From Chloroflexota bacterium (GTDB taxonomy: Bacteria; Chloroflexota; UBA6077; FW602-bin22; CADDYW01): 51,642 nt of DNA. Positions 24,042-31,877 of the stretch are shown here, piece after piece. The translations under genes and the position numbers were made by a program. Numbering within the stretch: the first letter of the stretch is position 1; every line of letters begins with the position of its first letter. The stretch spans positions 1 to 51,642 of the forward strand of contig JAJPIK010000045.1 of assembly GCA_021324795.1 (NCBI GenBank), given 5' to 3'. The notes under the pieces are model-generated. The model was not told the DNA's origin, did no database searches, and saw only the letters and a list, made by a program, of their open reading frames with translations.

Positions 24042-24929
24042 CTACCGTCCGCGTCCTTCGTAGTACACCCATTGCGATCGACGAAACATGATGAATGTCA
24101 AAATGAAAAGAATGGCGAAGAGGATCCAGGCAAGAGCGGAACCGTACCCCATGCGGAACCAGAGGAAGGCCTGATCGTACAAATAGAGGACGTACATGAG
24201 CGTGGCGTTAGCCGGACCGCCATTAGTCATCACAAAGGCTTTAGTAAACATTTGGAAGGCGCCGATAATACCCATAATCAGATTAAAGAAAATCACCGGC
24301 GTAATGAGCGGTAAAGTCACGTGGCGAACCTTGTGCCAAGCACCGGCCCCGTCTAGCTCGGCGGCCTCGTAGAGATGTTGGGGAACGCCTTGAAGACCGG
24401 CTAAGAAGATCACCATCACCGAGCCAATGCTCCAGGTGGCGACGATGATGAGTGCCGGCATTGCCCAGTCCGAGCTACCTAACCACTCAGGGCCAGGCTT
24501 GATGCCAACCAACGCCAGAAGATCGTTGATGATCCCATTGCCCGGATCGAACATCCAAACCCAGAGCACGAACATCGCCACTTCGGGAGTAACCGTCGGC
24601 AGGTAATAGGCCGTTCGCAGGAAATTGCGGAGGGGAATCCGCTGGTTGAGGAGCACAGCGACGACGAGAGCTAGAATAATGACGACCGGCACACGACCGC
24701 CAACGTAATAGACCGTGTTGCCCAGGGATTTCCAAAAAAGCGGATCGCCGAAGATGAGTTTCTGGTAGTTGCCCAGACCAACGAAACGGGGGGGAGAGAA
24801 CAGATCCCACTCGGTCAGACTCATGTACAGTGATAATAACATTGGGCCAATGGTGAGACAGACTAAACCAATCAGCCACGGCATGATGAACAAGTAACCT
24901 TCGAGATTCGCCCGCAACACTTTTTTCAT
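24042..24929 (-). CDS. Sugar ABC transporter 3: permease, MalF type
   Basis: 295-residue membrane subunit that begins MKKVLRANLEGYLFIMPWLI. The EAA loop is LYEAAELDGAG followed by VTLP (about residues 189-209). First gene of the operon; ATG at 24929 is preceded by GGTGAGGAC. It pairs with the MalG-type permease encoded next. Confidence 0.92.
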   Translation of the reverse strand: MKKVLRANLEGYLFIMPWLIGLVCLTIGPMLLSLYMSLTEWDLFSPPRFVGLGNYQKLIFGDPLFWKSLGNTVYYVGGRVPVVIILALVVAVLLNQRIPLRNFLRTAYYLPTVTPEVAMFVLWVWMFDPGNGIINDLLALVGIKPGPEWLGSSDWAMPALIIVATWSIGSVMVIFLAGLQGVPQHLYEAAELDGAGAWHKVRHVTLPLITPVIFFNLIMGIIGAFQMFTKAFVMTNGGPANATLMYVLYLYDQAFLWFRMGYGSALAWILFAILFILTFIMFRRSQWVYYEGRGR

Positions 24930-25109
24930 GTGAAGTCCTCACCTGGTGCCGATTGGAAGCGCACACGCGGAGCGGCGCGCGAGCAGGAGCGCGTGGGCTA
25001 TCTAGGCAAAGCTCGGGCGACCGTCGGCTGAAACGGACTCCGACTTCACGATCGGTCGCCGAATCAGCATGAGAACATGGCTTTTCGCCTGCTTGATTAC
25101 TCCCGGGCC

Positions 25110-25118
25110 ATCATATCA
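25110..25118 (-). promoter_or_regulatory. Possible extended -10 promoter of sugar transporter 3
   Basis: The minus strand reads TGATATGAT, an extended -10 (TGn then TATGAT). No good -35 box precedes it at the usual distance. It would give a long leader of about 175 bases to the MalF-type gene. Confidence 0.3.
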
Positions 25119-25286
25119 CAGCTCTTGATCAGCGGAAAGACTGTTCGTCACTCCAAATCTTCGGGGAAATCGCCGAAAGACGAGCGAAACCCTGGGAGCT
25201 TACTCGTACGGCTGCGATTATTCAATTCATTATTCGCTTATTTACGGATGCTTAACGAATAGTCATAGACGCAATCACCCCATTGA

Positions 25287-25324
25287 ATTAATATTCGTAT
25301 CAGAAGCATTAATATTCATATCAG
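25287..25324. repeat. Two tandem 17-base repeats at 21-base spacing (candidate operator)
   Basis: ATTAATATTCGTATCAG (25287-25303) and ATTAATATTCATATCAG (25308-25324) differ at one base. Their starts are 21 bases apart, two helical turns, so a regulator could bind both on the same face. The block is AT-rich in a GC-rich genome and ends 55 bases before the secreted-protein start at 25380. It is thus well placed to be a promoter or operator. Confidence 0.6.
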
Positions 25325-25379
25325 GTTGCAAGCAGCCCTGGCATCATCTCGCAAGTCAGTAATGAGGTGCTTAGTTGCC

Positions 25380-27164
25380 ATGCTCCGCACGCTAAAACTC
25401 ATCTTGGCAACCCTCGTTGTCTTCACCCTCGGTTTACCAGCGTCGGCGAGCGCTGACGCGCCGGGGACGACCCCGACCAGCGGAATTACCCTCAGCGGAG
25501 TGATGACTGGCTCACTCAACCCTAACCAAACTCGTTGGTACCAGATCAATTACCCCGGCGGCAGCCAATCAGTGGGACTGGTCATGACCTACGATCCCAA
25601 CGACTCTTCGACAATTGGGACGGTGGCCCTCAACGTCGATTGGTCGAACGCTCAAGGCACGAAAGACGCGGACTGGCCTGGTCTTTACCGGATCGGTCAG
25701 GGAACGACGAACGGGCTACCCACCGGCAATCTATTCTGGTTTGCCGGCAGCGGCAATGCCGTGACTTATTACGTCGAGGTTAGTAATTTCTCCAACGAGC
25801 CGATTGGTTATGCCGTGAACTACACCACGGACGGGAATCGACCACCGATTCCCAATCCACCTCCTCCGGGCTCGCCAACCATGGGAGTTACACCGTCAAT
25901 GCCCCCATCGTCTGCACCAGCGCCCGCGGCTGCGCCTGCTCCCACCACGCCAGCGGCCCCGGTGCCTGCCGCTGCGCCTATCCCTTCGACTTTACCCTCC
26001 AAGGCTGGAACGCTGAGCGCGACGAATAATAGCATCACCACCCAGCTTGTCGGCAATCCCGGCGGAGCCTACCACTACTATCACTTCGCCTATCCGGGCG
26101 CAAACCTGCCGGTCCAAGTGACAATCGTCTTCCAGCCCGGCTATCCGAGTACGGGGGCTCAAGGGTTCGGCTTCAATCTCTATGGCCCGAACGGCATTAC
26201 TTTCGAGAGTCAGCCGGTTGGGACAAATGGTACCATCAGCACCGGCCAATGGACCTACGCCTTCCCGGCCGCCAGCGACGTTCTGATTCAAGTCTTCAAC
26301 TATACCGCGGGGATGCAGGTTAATTACACCCTCACCGTGTACGGCCTAGCTGGCGGTAGCTCGACAACCTTGATCGGCAGTTCGAACACCACGCCGGACA
26401 AGGCAGTAGACATTACATCGATCAACGCCTCGATCGGGGGAACGCTGAAGGGGCCAAGTAGTGTTGGTAATCCAACATCATACTATTACATCGTTCATTA
26501 CCCGGGCGGCAATGCCCCGTTGACCATCACGATGAACGTGACACCGCCGGCCTCGGGCCAGAACCTACCTTATGGCTATACGATCACTTGTCCCAATCCG
26601 ACCGGCGGCCAGCCCCTCACGGCGCTCACGGCGTTCCCGGTTGCCGGCGACATCAATAGTACCACTCTGAGCTCGACCTGGACGCAGCAATCCGCGGCGA
26701 CCTGTACTCTGAATATTTCAAACTACTGGGTTGGCCAGGATATCCATTTCGGCATGAGTATCACTGGAATGGCCGGCCCAGCCACCCCGGCGTCCGGCAA
26801 TACCACTGGCGACCACGCTATCGTCCTGAACAGCGCCCGTCCTGGTGCAACCGAGTCGCTCACCAATAGCGGCCCGGACGCATTCGATTATTACCTCATC
26901 AACTACCCGGGCAGCCAGTCCCAGTTGTACGTGTCGATCACTTACTCCTCGACCGGCGGCGCTCCGGACAACGCGCTCGGCTTCCAGGTCTACGAAGGCA
27001 GCCAGCTTCAGGCCACGATCCACCCGCACGATGACGGCACCGGCATTCATTCAGGATACTGGCAATTCGCAGACCCCAACCCGCATACCTTCCTGATCCA
27101 GGTCGAGAACTACGCCAAGGGCACGACCACTTCCTACACGATTTATCAGGTCGGCTCGCAGTAA
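25380..27164 (+). CDS. Secreted protein with four YPG-type beta repeats
   Basis: I do not recognise a named family. From ATG 25380 (GAGGTG ten bases upstream) the protein has 594 residues. It has a signal peptide MLRTLKLILATLVVFTLGLP with an ASA cleavage site near residue 25. Four similar units follow, each with an aromatic cluster and YPG: WYQINYPGG, YYHFAYPGA, YYYIVHYPGG and YYLINYPGS (near residues 56, 237, 372 and 497). Each is about 110-130 residues, ending with a QV-x-NY or related strand. A Pro/Ala-rich linker (about residues 155-205) separates units 1 and 2. The layout resembles PPC-like pre-peptidase beta domains, suggesting a cell-surface or exported adhesion/binding role. No catalytic domain was seen. 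Confidence 0.75.
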   Translation: MLRTLKLILATLVVFTLGLPASASADAPGTTPTSGITLSGVMTGSLNPNQTRWYQINYPGGSQSVGLVMTYDPNDSSTIGTVALNVDWSNAQGTKDADWPGLYRIGQGTTNGLPTGNLFWFAGSGNAVTYYVEVSNFSNEPIGYAVNYTTDGNRPPIPNPPPPGSPTMGVTPSMPPSSAPAPAAAPAPTTPAAPVPAAAPIPSTLPSKAGTLSATNNSITTQLVGNPGGAYHYYHFAYPGANLPVQVTIVFQPGYPSTGAQGFGFNLYGPNGITFESQPVGTNGTISTGQWTYAFPAASDVLIQVFNYTAGMQVNYTLTVYGLAGGSSTTLIGSSNTTPDKAVDITSINASIGGTLKGPSSVGNPTSYYYIVHYPGGNAPLTITMNVTPPASGQNLPYGYTITCPNPTGGQPLTALTAFPVAGDINSTTLSSTWTQQSAATCTLNISNYWVGQDIHFGMSITGMAGPATPASGNTTGDHAIVLNSARPGATESLTNSGPDAFDYYLINYPGSQSQLYVSITYSSTGGAPDNALGFQVYEGSQLQATIHPHDDGTGIHSGYWQFADPNPHTFLIQVENYAKGTTTSYTIYQVGSQ

Positions 27165-27526
27165 CACTTCGTTGGAGTTAATCAACTCGTGGTCGAGAAG
27201 CGGGGAAACTGCGATCCTCGACCACAGCTACCGGCCGAGCCTCGCCTGCTGCATCTAAAGCATCGGGCTGATCCAGATACCTGGAAAACTGGCTGGCCGG
27301 GAAGACCGCAGGCTAGTGCGGCCAGGTCGTCTGCTTCGTGCTCGTGGACGCTATTTGTAGCCCTCGTTTGTTTTCAATCACATTCTCCTCTGAAGAACCA
27401 AAGCCGGCTAGGGCTCTAGAGGCAATCGAGAGAAAGCATCTAACCCTCTTTGCAAGACTCTAGCTGCGCTTCATCAAAAGGTAACCCAAAAGCCTTCCCA
27501 GGCAACTATTTAGTAAGGAGTGCCTG
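27165..27526. other. 362-base intergenic region
   Basis: It lies between the repeat protein and the sigma-DUF151 gene. It starts with a 9-bp inverted repeat GTGGTCGAG (27189-27197) / CTCGACCAC (27217-27225) that may end the upstream transcript. The rest has mixed composition without a clear promoter or gene. AAGGAG at the right end belongs to the short ORF at 27527. Confidence 0.5.
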
Positions 27527-27601
27527 ATGCCCGGATGGGCACCACCAGGGGATGAAAACCTATTTTCAAGGGAGGAGATCTACCGAACGAATCGTGAGTG
27601 A
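27527..27601 (+). CDS. Possible 24-residue leader peptide overlapping the sigma-DUF151 gene
   Basis: ATG at 27527 has the best ribosome site of the region (AAGGAG, six bases before). It encodes MPGWAPPGDENLFSREEIY plus five residues, then stops at TGA 27599-27601. That stop overlaps a GTG (27594) of the sigma frame. It could be a leader whose translation is coupled to the sigma gene. Alternatively, a frameshift could join it to the sigma N-terminus. Confidence 0.3.
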   Translation: MPGWAPPGDENLFSREEIYRTNRE

Positions 27602-28697
27602 CGTGCTGCCAGGTGACAACGATACCGAGCTGATTAAACGCGCGTGGAGGGGTGATACCGAGGCATTCGCCCTCCTGCTTCAGCGCCACCGGCCGACGCT
27701 GGTTGCGGTATGTCGACGAATGCTTACCGATGCCTCCCTTGTCGAGGATATCGCGCAAGAAGCAGCTCTCGAAGCCTGGTTGAGCCTCCAGTCGTTGGAG
27801 CAACCGGAGCGCTTCGGCTCCTGGCTAGTGGGTATCGGTCTAAACATTGGCCGAAGCTGGCTACGTCGGCGGTCACGGGAGACCTGGTTGCCAGAGGTAC
27901 TTGACGGGGGACGGAAAAGCGACGAGATACCCGACGAAGGGGCGAGCCCTGAAGAACGAGCCGAGACGAGAGATTTAGCCGACCGTGTACGCTACGCAAT
28001 CGCCAGCCTCCCTCCGGGCCAGCGGGCGGCGGTTACGCTGTTCTATCTCTCAGGCCTCAGCTACCTGGAAACGGCAACACTTCTCAGAATCGACGTCGGA
28101 ACGGTTCGAACCCGGCTGCACAAAGCTCGTGGAACACTGAAACGGAAACTCTTCACTCTTTGGGAGGACAACATGGCAACGAATATGGCACCCCCCCCCA
28201 TCCCGATGCAGGTCGTAGACGTCCGGAGAACGCAATCAAACATCCAGGAAGCACCGAAGCACGTCGTTGTTCTGCAGGAGATTAATGGTAGCCGCACACT
28301 CCGCGTTTGGATCGGGGAAGCCGAGGCCGGTGCCCTGGCACTTAATCTGAAACGCGTCCAATATCCCCGCCCGGGTCCATACCATCTCGTGGCGAACCTC
28401 GTGCAAATAGTTGGTGGACAGATCACCGAAGCGCGAATCTCACGACTGGTCGACGACACCTATTACGCGACCGTATTCGTCAGGGGGACCGGGGGTATAA
28501 ATGGCCTCGATGCACGTCCGAGCGACGCTCTGAACCTCGCCTTGCTAACCCAGGCGCCAATTACCGTTGAGCCGGCCGTACTCGTAGCAGCCGAATCGGC
28601 ACCACAAAAACCTCCCAACGAGCTCCAGCAGGCCGCCCAGAGTGTTGTAGGGGCGGACGAAATCGTTGCTGAGATCACGGCAAAGTGGCAAAAATAG
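27552..28697 (+). CDS. Sigma-70 family factor fused to a DUF151 bifunctional-nuclease domain
   Basis: A 381-residue two-domain protein. Residues about 24-105 are sigma region 2 (WRGDTEAFALLLQRHRPTL, DIAQEAALEAW). Residues about 139-198 are sigma region 4 (LPPGQRAAVTLFYLSGLSY, DVGTVRTRLHKARG), as in ECF-type sigma factors. After a Pro-rich linker (APPPIP), residues about 217-345 match the DUF151/BFN domain: VVVLQEINGSRTLRVWIGEAEA (split RVWIG, EAEAGALAL), YYATVFV and DARPSDALNLALL. BFN proteins are reported to have nuclease activity on DNA and RNA. The start is uncertain: ATG 27552 has no Shine-Dalgarno at good distance, and GTG 27594 is possible. There is an internal start at the domain junction. 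A terminator follows. No anti-sigma gene is adjacent. Confidence 0.88.
   Translation: MKTYFQGRRSTERIVSDVLPGDNDTELIKRAWRGDTEAFALLLQRHRPTLVAVCRRMLTDASLVEDIAQEAALEAWLSLQSLEQPERFGSWLVGIGLNIGRSWLRRRSRETWLPEVLDGGRKSDEIPDEGASPEERAETRDLADRVRYAIASLPPGQRAAVTLFYLSGLSYLETATLLRIDVGTVRTRLHKARGTLKRKLFTLWEDNMATNMAPPPIPMQVVDVRRTQSNIQEAPKHVVVLQEINGSRTLRVWIGEAEAGALALNLKRVQYPRPGPYHLVANLVQIVGGQITEARISRLVDDTYYATVFVRGTGGINGLDARPSDALNLALLTQAPITVEPAVLVAAESAPQKPPNELQQAAQSVVGADEIVAEITAKWQK
28162..28175 (+). promoter_or_regulatory. Internal Shine-Dalgarno and ATG at the sigma/DUF151 junction
   Basis: GGGAGG (28162-28167) is followed by ACAAC and ATG (28173-28175), in frame at codon 208 of the fusion gene. This is a better start signal than that of the full-length gene. 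It would release a free DUF151 protein of about 174 residues. A C9 run (28191-28199) follows in the linker. Confidence 0.5.
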
Positions 28698-28732
28698 GAC
28701 AGAGCTACAACCGATACAGCCGAAGACTCACT

Positions 28733-28763
28733 AAAGCCCACGGACTTGCTCACCGTGGGCTTT
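28733..28763. terminator. Bidirectional terminator between the sigma-DUF151 gene and tRNA-Lys
   Basis: AAAGCCCACGG (28733-28743) pairs perfectly with CCGTGGGCTTT (28753-28763) around a 9-base loop. It lies between the end of the sigma-DUF151 gene (plus) and the 3' end of tRNA-Lys (minus). The T run on each strand fits intrinsic termination. Confidence 0.85.
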
Positions 28764-28795
28764 CGAGAAGCTGATCCCGTCCAGCTTCGTGGCGG

Positions 28796-28868
28796 TGGGC
28801 CATGTAGGACTCGAACCTACAACCAGACGATTAAGAGTCGCCTGCTCTGCCAATTGAGCTAATGGCCC
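28796..28868 (-). tRNA. tRNA-Lys (anticodon CTT)
   Basis: On the minus strand 73 bases fold as a cloverleaf. The acceptor is GGGCCAT paired with ATGGCCC, the D arm contains AGCTCAATTGGCAGAGC, the anticodon loop is CTCTTAA (anticodon CTT) and the T arm contains GGTTCGAGTCC. The CCA end is not fully encoded (ACC then G). A consensus promoter and a leader hairpin lie upstream, and a strong terminator downstream, so it is a single-tRNA unit. Confidence 0.96.
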
Positions 28869-28879
28869 GGGCAAGAGGA

Positions 28880-28902
28880 AAGCAGCCCTCTTCGGGCTGC
28901 TT
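28880..28902 (-). other. Hairpin in the tRNA-Lys leader
   Basis: AAGCAGCCC (28880-28888) pairs with GGGCTGCTT (28894-28902) around a 5-base loop. It lies between the promoter and the mature tRNA 5' end, at the very start of the expected precursor. It may stabilise or guide processing of the precursor. Confidence 0.5.
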
Positions 28903-28911
28903 AGTATCTAT

Positions 28912-28940
28912 AGTATAGCAAGACGAACCGGGAGTGTCAA
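28912..28940 (-). promoter_or_regulatory. Promoter of tRNA-Lys
   Basis: On the minus strand TTGACA (28940-28935) and TATACT (28917-28912) have a 17-base spacer. This is near-consensus, as expected for a stable-RNA gene. Confidence 0.8.
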
Positions 28941-29063
28941 GGCAATGCAATCCTGGCAGCCAGCAGAACAAGTGCTACGGCTCGTCTGCTATGGAAAGGG
29001 TGAAGAGGGAGTCTCCCCTCTCCTCGTGGGGGATTACCCAACCTTGTATGCATCCCACTTCCG

Positions 29064-29906
29064 TTAGCCAATCTTCAGGCCAGCCTTCTCGAACGCCTCG
29101 GAAAGCACGCGGTAGCTCTGGCGCGCCGCGGCTTCGGGGTCGTAGCCGGGCTTGCGCTGGACCATGACGCTGATCTCGCCGGTGATGAAGCCGGTGTAGC
29201 CCCCCATGTCTAGCTCTTTCAGGTAGGTAACGTAGTCGTAATCGCCGTCGCCGGGGATGAGATATTCGTGGTTCGGCCAGCGGCCGCGCTGATCCTTGAC
29301 GTGGGTGTGCACCGCGTAGGCGACCAACGGACGGACCGACTCGGCAATGCCGTAGCCCATCACGTCGAAGTGGCTGGTATCGAGATTCACCCGGAAGAAC
29401 GGATGGCCAACTTGCTCGAGCAGCCAAAGCATGCGCTCCGGGCGATCGATCGCTTGACCGACGTGAAACTCGTACGCCAGTTTGACGCCACGAGACTTGC
29501 CATATTCGGCGAGGTCTTGGAAAATCGGGACCAAGCGCACTCGATCCTGCTCGTAGGTGTCGGTTTTGCCGTAGCCCATCAGGACGATCGCCGCTGGCTC
29601 GTCGCGACCGGCGAGTTCGACCGAAAGGTCGATCGAGCGACGTAGGCGCTCGACGTTGCGGGCAGCCAGCTCCGGATCGGGATCGATTGGATTGACGCTC
29701 GCGTGTAAAGCAGGGAAGGCCAAGCCCGACGCGTCGAGCAGACGGCGAATCCGCTTGCGCTCGGATGGGTCGAGGCGGTCGAGGTTGGTCGAAGCGCGCT
29801 CGATGCAGATGAGCTCGATCCCCTGGAAGCCGGCGTCTTTGACGATCCGGATCTGCTCATCGACTGGCAGGGTTGGCATGCCCCAGGCGCTGTAACCGAG
29901 TTTCAT
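29064..29906 (-). CDS. Sugar phosphate isomerase/epimerase (xylose isomerase-like TIM barrel)
   Basis: 280 residues from ATG 29906, preceded by AGGAAGGAACC. The frame is open further upstream, but that part overlaps the dehydrogenase. The start MKLGYSAWGMP is typical. Candidate metal ligands are complete: AYEFHVG (Glu), NLDTSHFDV (Asp and His), VHTHVKD (His) and ITGEIS (Glu). It is the last gene of the LacI-transporter 4 operon, 10 bases after the 2-hydroxyacid dehydrogenase. It probably acts on the imported sugar or a derived keto sugar. Confidence 0.9.
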   Translation of the reverse strand: MKLGYSAWGMPTLPVDEQIRIVKDAGFQGIELICIERASTNLDRLDPSERKRIRRLLDASGLAFPALHASVNPIDPDPELAARNVERLRRSIDLSVELAGRDEPAAIVLMGYGKTDTYEQDRVRLVPIFQDLAEYGKSRGVKLAYEFHVGQAIDRPERMLWLLEQVGHPFFRVNLDTSHFDVMGYGIAESVRPLVAYAVHTHVKDQRGRWPNHEYLIPGDGDYDYVTYLKELDMGGYTGFITGEISVMVQRKPGYDPEAAARQSYRVLSEAFEKAGLKIG

Positions 29907-29916
29907 TGGTTCCTTC

Positions 29917-30990
29917 CTATCTCGCTGGTGGTGGCTCCCCCTGACGATTAGCGAGTGTCCGGGGCAGCAGGTCGTAGCGCGTTTCGTGACCGTGGAAGAA
30001 GCGATCGAGCTCATCAACCATCAAAGTGAAGAACGCTTCCCGGGTCGCCGCAGTAACGCCGGCGATGTGTGGCGACAGGAAGACGTTTGGCAGGTCTTTG
30101 ATCGGGTGGTCGGCCGGAATTGGCTCGGGGTCGAACACATCAAGCCCAGCTACGATGTCGCGTCGCCGCAAGCGCTCGACCAAAGCGTCCGAATCGACGA
30201 TCGGGCCCCGCGACACGTTCACGAAGACCGAGCCGCTCGGTAGCAAGTCCAGCTCGCGCTTACCGATCATGCGGCGTGTAGCCGGGGTGAGCGGCGCCAG
30301 GCAGATCACCACGTCCGAATCGGACATAACGAAGTCGAGCGACGTCTGGAGGAAGTTGAGAACGTCAGGCAATTCCTTCGGAATGTAAGGGTCGTAGACC
30401 CGGACGTCACAAGCGAAGGCTTTCAAGAACTGGATCAGGCGACGACCGATGTGGCCACAGCCGATCAGACCAACTTTCTTGCCATACAGCTCGGCGTGGA
30501 CGTAGCCAAAGTCGGTTCTCGGCCTCTGATAGGCTTCGTGAGCGATCATGTGCCGAAACTGCTCACCGGCGTTGCGTAGCGAGATGATCGCTAGGGCCAA
30601 CGCCCACTCGGCAACCGGATAAGATGAGCCGTTCGTTGTATCGAGCGTTTTCACACCGCGTTGCCAGGCAGCCTCGGTGTCGATCCGGTATGCGAAACGA
30701 TCACCTTCGAGCTCGCCAACGACCTTGAGGCGAGGCGCCCGTTCCAGCACCCTGGCATCGATTCGCGGCGAGCCGTGGCAGACGACGATGCCTTCGACGT
30801 CGTCGACCTTTTCCAGTAAGAGTTGGAGAATCGCTGGATCCTCGTTCGGACCGAAGCCCTGACCCCCCTCGGCCGGCAGCCACTCCCATTCGGCAAACTT
30901 CGCCAGGCGGTCGAGGTCATCCGGGCGCAAGTAAACGTCGCGAACGTATTTGTTACAAACGATAAGTACCTTCGGACGAGAGTTAGTCAT
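29917..30990 (-). CDS. D-isomer-specific 2-hydroxyacid dehydrogenase family protein
   Basis: 357 residues from ATG 30990, preceded by GAGGAAACG; the extra frame upstream is shadow. The NAD-binding motif GLIGCGHIGRRLIQFLKAF is near residues 169-187. RGPIVDSDALVERL carries the catalytic Arg region, DVFDPEPIPADHPI the Glu, and LSPHIAGVT the catalytic His. This is the phosphoglycerate/hydroxypyruvate reductase type. In a sugar operon it would reduce or oxidize a 2-keto or 2-hydroxy acid made from the imported compound. Start and stop are closely spaced with both neighbours. Confidence 0.92.
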   Translation of the reverse strand: MTNSRPKVLIVCNKYVRDVYLRPDDLDRLAKFAEWEWLPAEGGQGFGPNEDPAILQLLLEKVDDVEGIVVCHGSPRIDARVLERAPRLKVVGELEGDRFAYRIDTEAAWQRGVKTLDTTNGSSYPVAEWALALAIISLRNAGEQFRHMIAHEAYQRPRTDFGYVHAELYGKKVGLIGCGHIGRRLIQFLKAFACDVRVYDPYIPKELPDVLNFLQTSLDFVMSDSDVVICLAPLTPATRRMIGKRELDLLPSGSVFVNVSRGPIVDSDALVERLRRRDIVAGLDVFDPEPIPADHPIKDLPNVFLSPHIAGVTAATREAFFTLMVDELDRFFHGHETRYDLLPRTLANRQGEPPPAR

Positions 30991-31001
30991 CAATCGTTTC
31001 C

Positions 31002-31877
31002 TCATCCTTTGATCCCGGTCATTGTTACACCTTGAACGAACAGGCGCTGGCCAAACAGGTAGAATACGAGCAACGGCAGTACCGAAAGCGTTACCGCGGC
31101 CAGTAGGATGTTGACCTGGGAGCCCATGTCGCTCTGCAGCGTCGAAAGGGCCAGGGTCAGTACCCAGAGATCCTTCGACTGGATGATAATCAGTGGCCAA
31201 ACGTACATGTTCCAGGCGTTTAGCAGAGTGATCGTGCCGTAAGCAGTGAGGGCCGGCTTGCTCAGCGGCAAGAACACCCTGGCAAAGATCGTCAAATGGC
31301 TGGCGCCGTCGATCACCGCCGCGTCGGAAAGATCGTCCGGAATCTGGCTGAAGAACTGGCGGAACAAGAACGTCCCAAACGCACCACTGGCCAGAATTGG
31401 AACAATCAGCCCCGGGTAGCTGTTTTGCCAGCCGAGCTTGACGACAACGATGTAGGCCGGAATCATCGTCACCTGTTGAGGAATCATCATTGTGCCCAGG
31501 TAGGCGAGAAAGATCGACTCGCGCGCCGGGAATTTCAGCTTGCTAAACGCGTACCCTCCCATCGTCGTGACCAGCCCCTGGCCAAAGACGATGCAGACCG
31601 CGAAGATAACGGTATTAACGAACGTTCGGAAGCCGACGACCTCCCACGCCTGTCGGAAGTTGTCCCAAACCAGTGGCTGGGGGATCCAGACGGGAGGAAA
31701 AAGAAAGACCTGCGTATTGGGCTTCAGCGCGGTGCTCAGCATGTAGGCAAAGGGAACTAGCATCAGCGCTCCCCCAACGATCAGGAGAACGTAAGTAATT
31801 GCCAGCGTGATGCGTTGCTGGGCTCTCTCGCTTTGCCACACGCCCGTTGGGGCAGACGCTACCCGTAATGTACCCAT
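31002..31877 (-). CDS. Sugar ABC transporter 4: permease, MalG type
   Basis: 291 residues from ATG 31877; GTG 31895 is a longer alternative. Either start overlaps the MalF-type gene, and GGAAGG lies about ten bases before the ATG. The EAA loop reads LSDAAVIDGAS followed by VFLP (about residues 180-200). The end GVTMTGIKG is typical. It works with the binding protein at 32928-34565. Confidence 0.9.
   Translation of the reverse strand: MGTLRVASAPTGVWQSERAQQRITLAITYVLLIVGGALMLVPFAYMLSTALKPNTQVFLFPPVWIPQPLVWDNFRQAWEVVGFRTFVNTVIFAVCIVFGQGLVTTMGGYAFSKLKFPARESIFLAYLGTMMIPQQVTMIPAYIVVVKLGWQNSYPGLIVPILASGAFGTFLFRQFFSQIPDDLSDAAVIDGASHLTIFARVFLPLSKPALTAYGTITLLNAWNMYVWPLIIIQSKDLWVLTLALSTLQSDMGSQVNILLAAVTLSVLPLLVFYLFGQRLFVQGVTMTGIKG

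Larger units (their letters stand above)
24930..25379. other. 450-base intergenic region between divergent genes
   Basis: This gap separates transporter 3 (leftward) from the secreted repeat protein (rightward). The left part is GC-rich, the right part becomes AT-rich. On the minus strand an extended -10 (TGATATGAT, 25118-25110) could serve transporter 3. The right end holds two tandem 17-base repeats (25287-25324). No convincing gene was seen inside, although TTG at 25326 and ATG at 25362 are possible longer starts of the repeat protein. Confidence 0.6.

Noticed and set aside
27189..27419. 76-codon plus-strand ORF in the gap before the sigma-DUF151 gene
   Set aside because: No ribosome site, no family and atypical composition; it is better left as intergenic.
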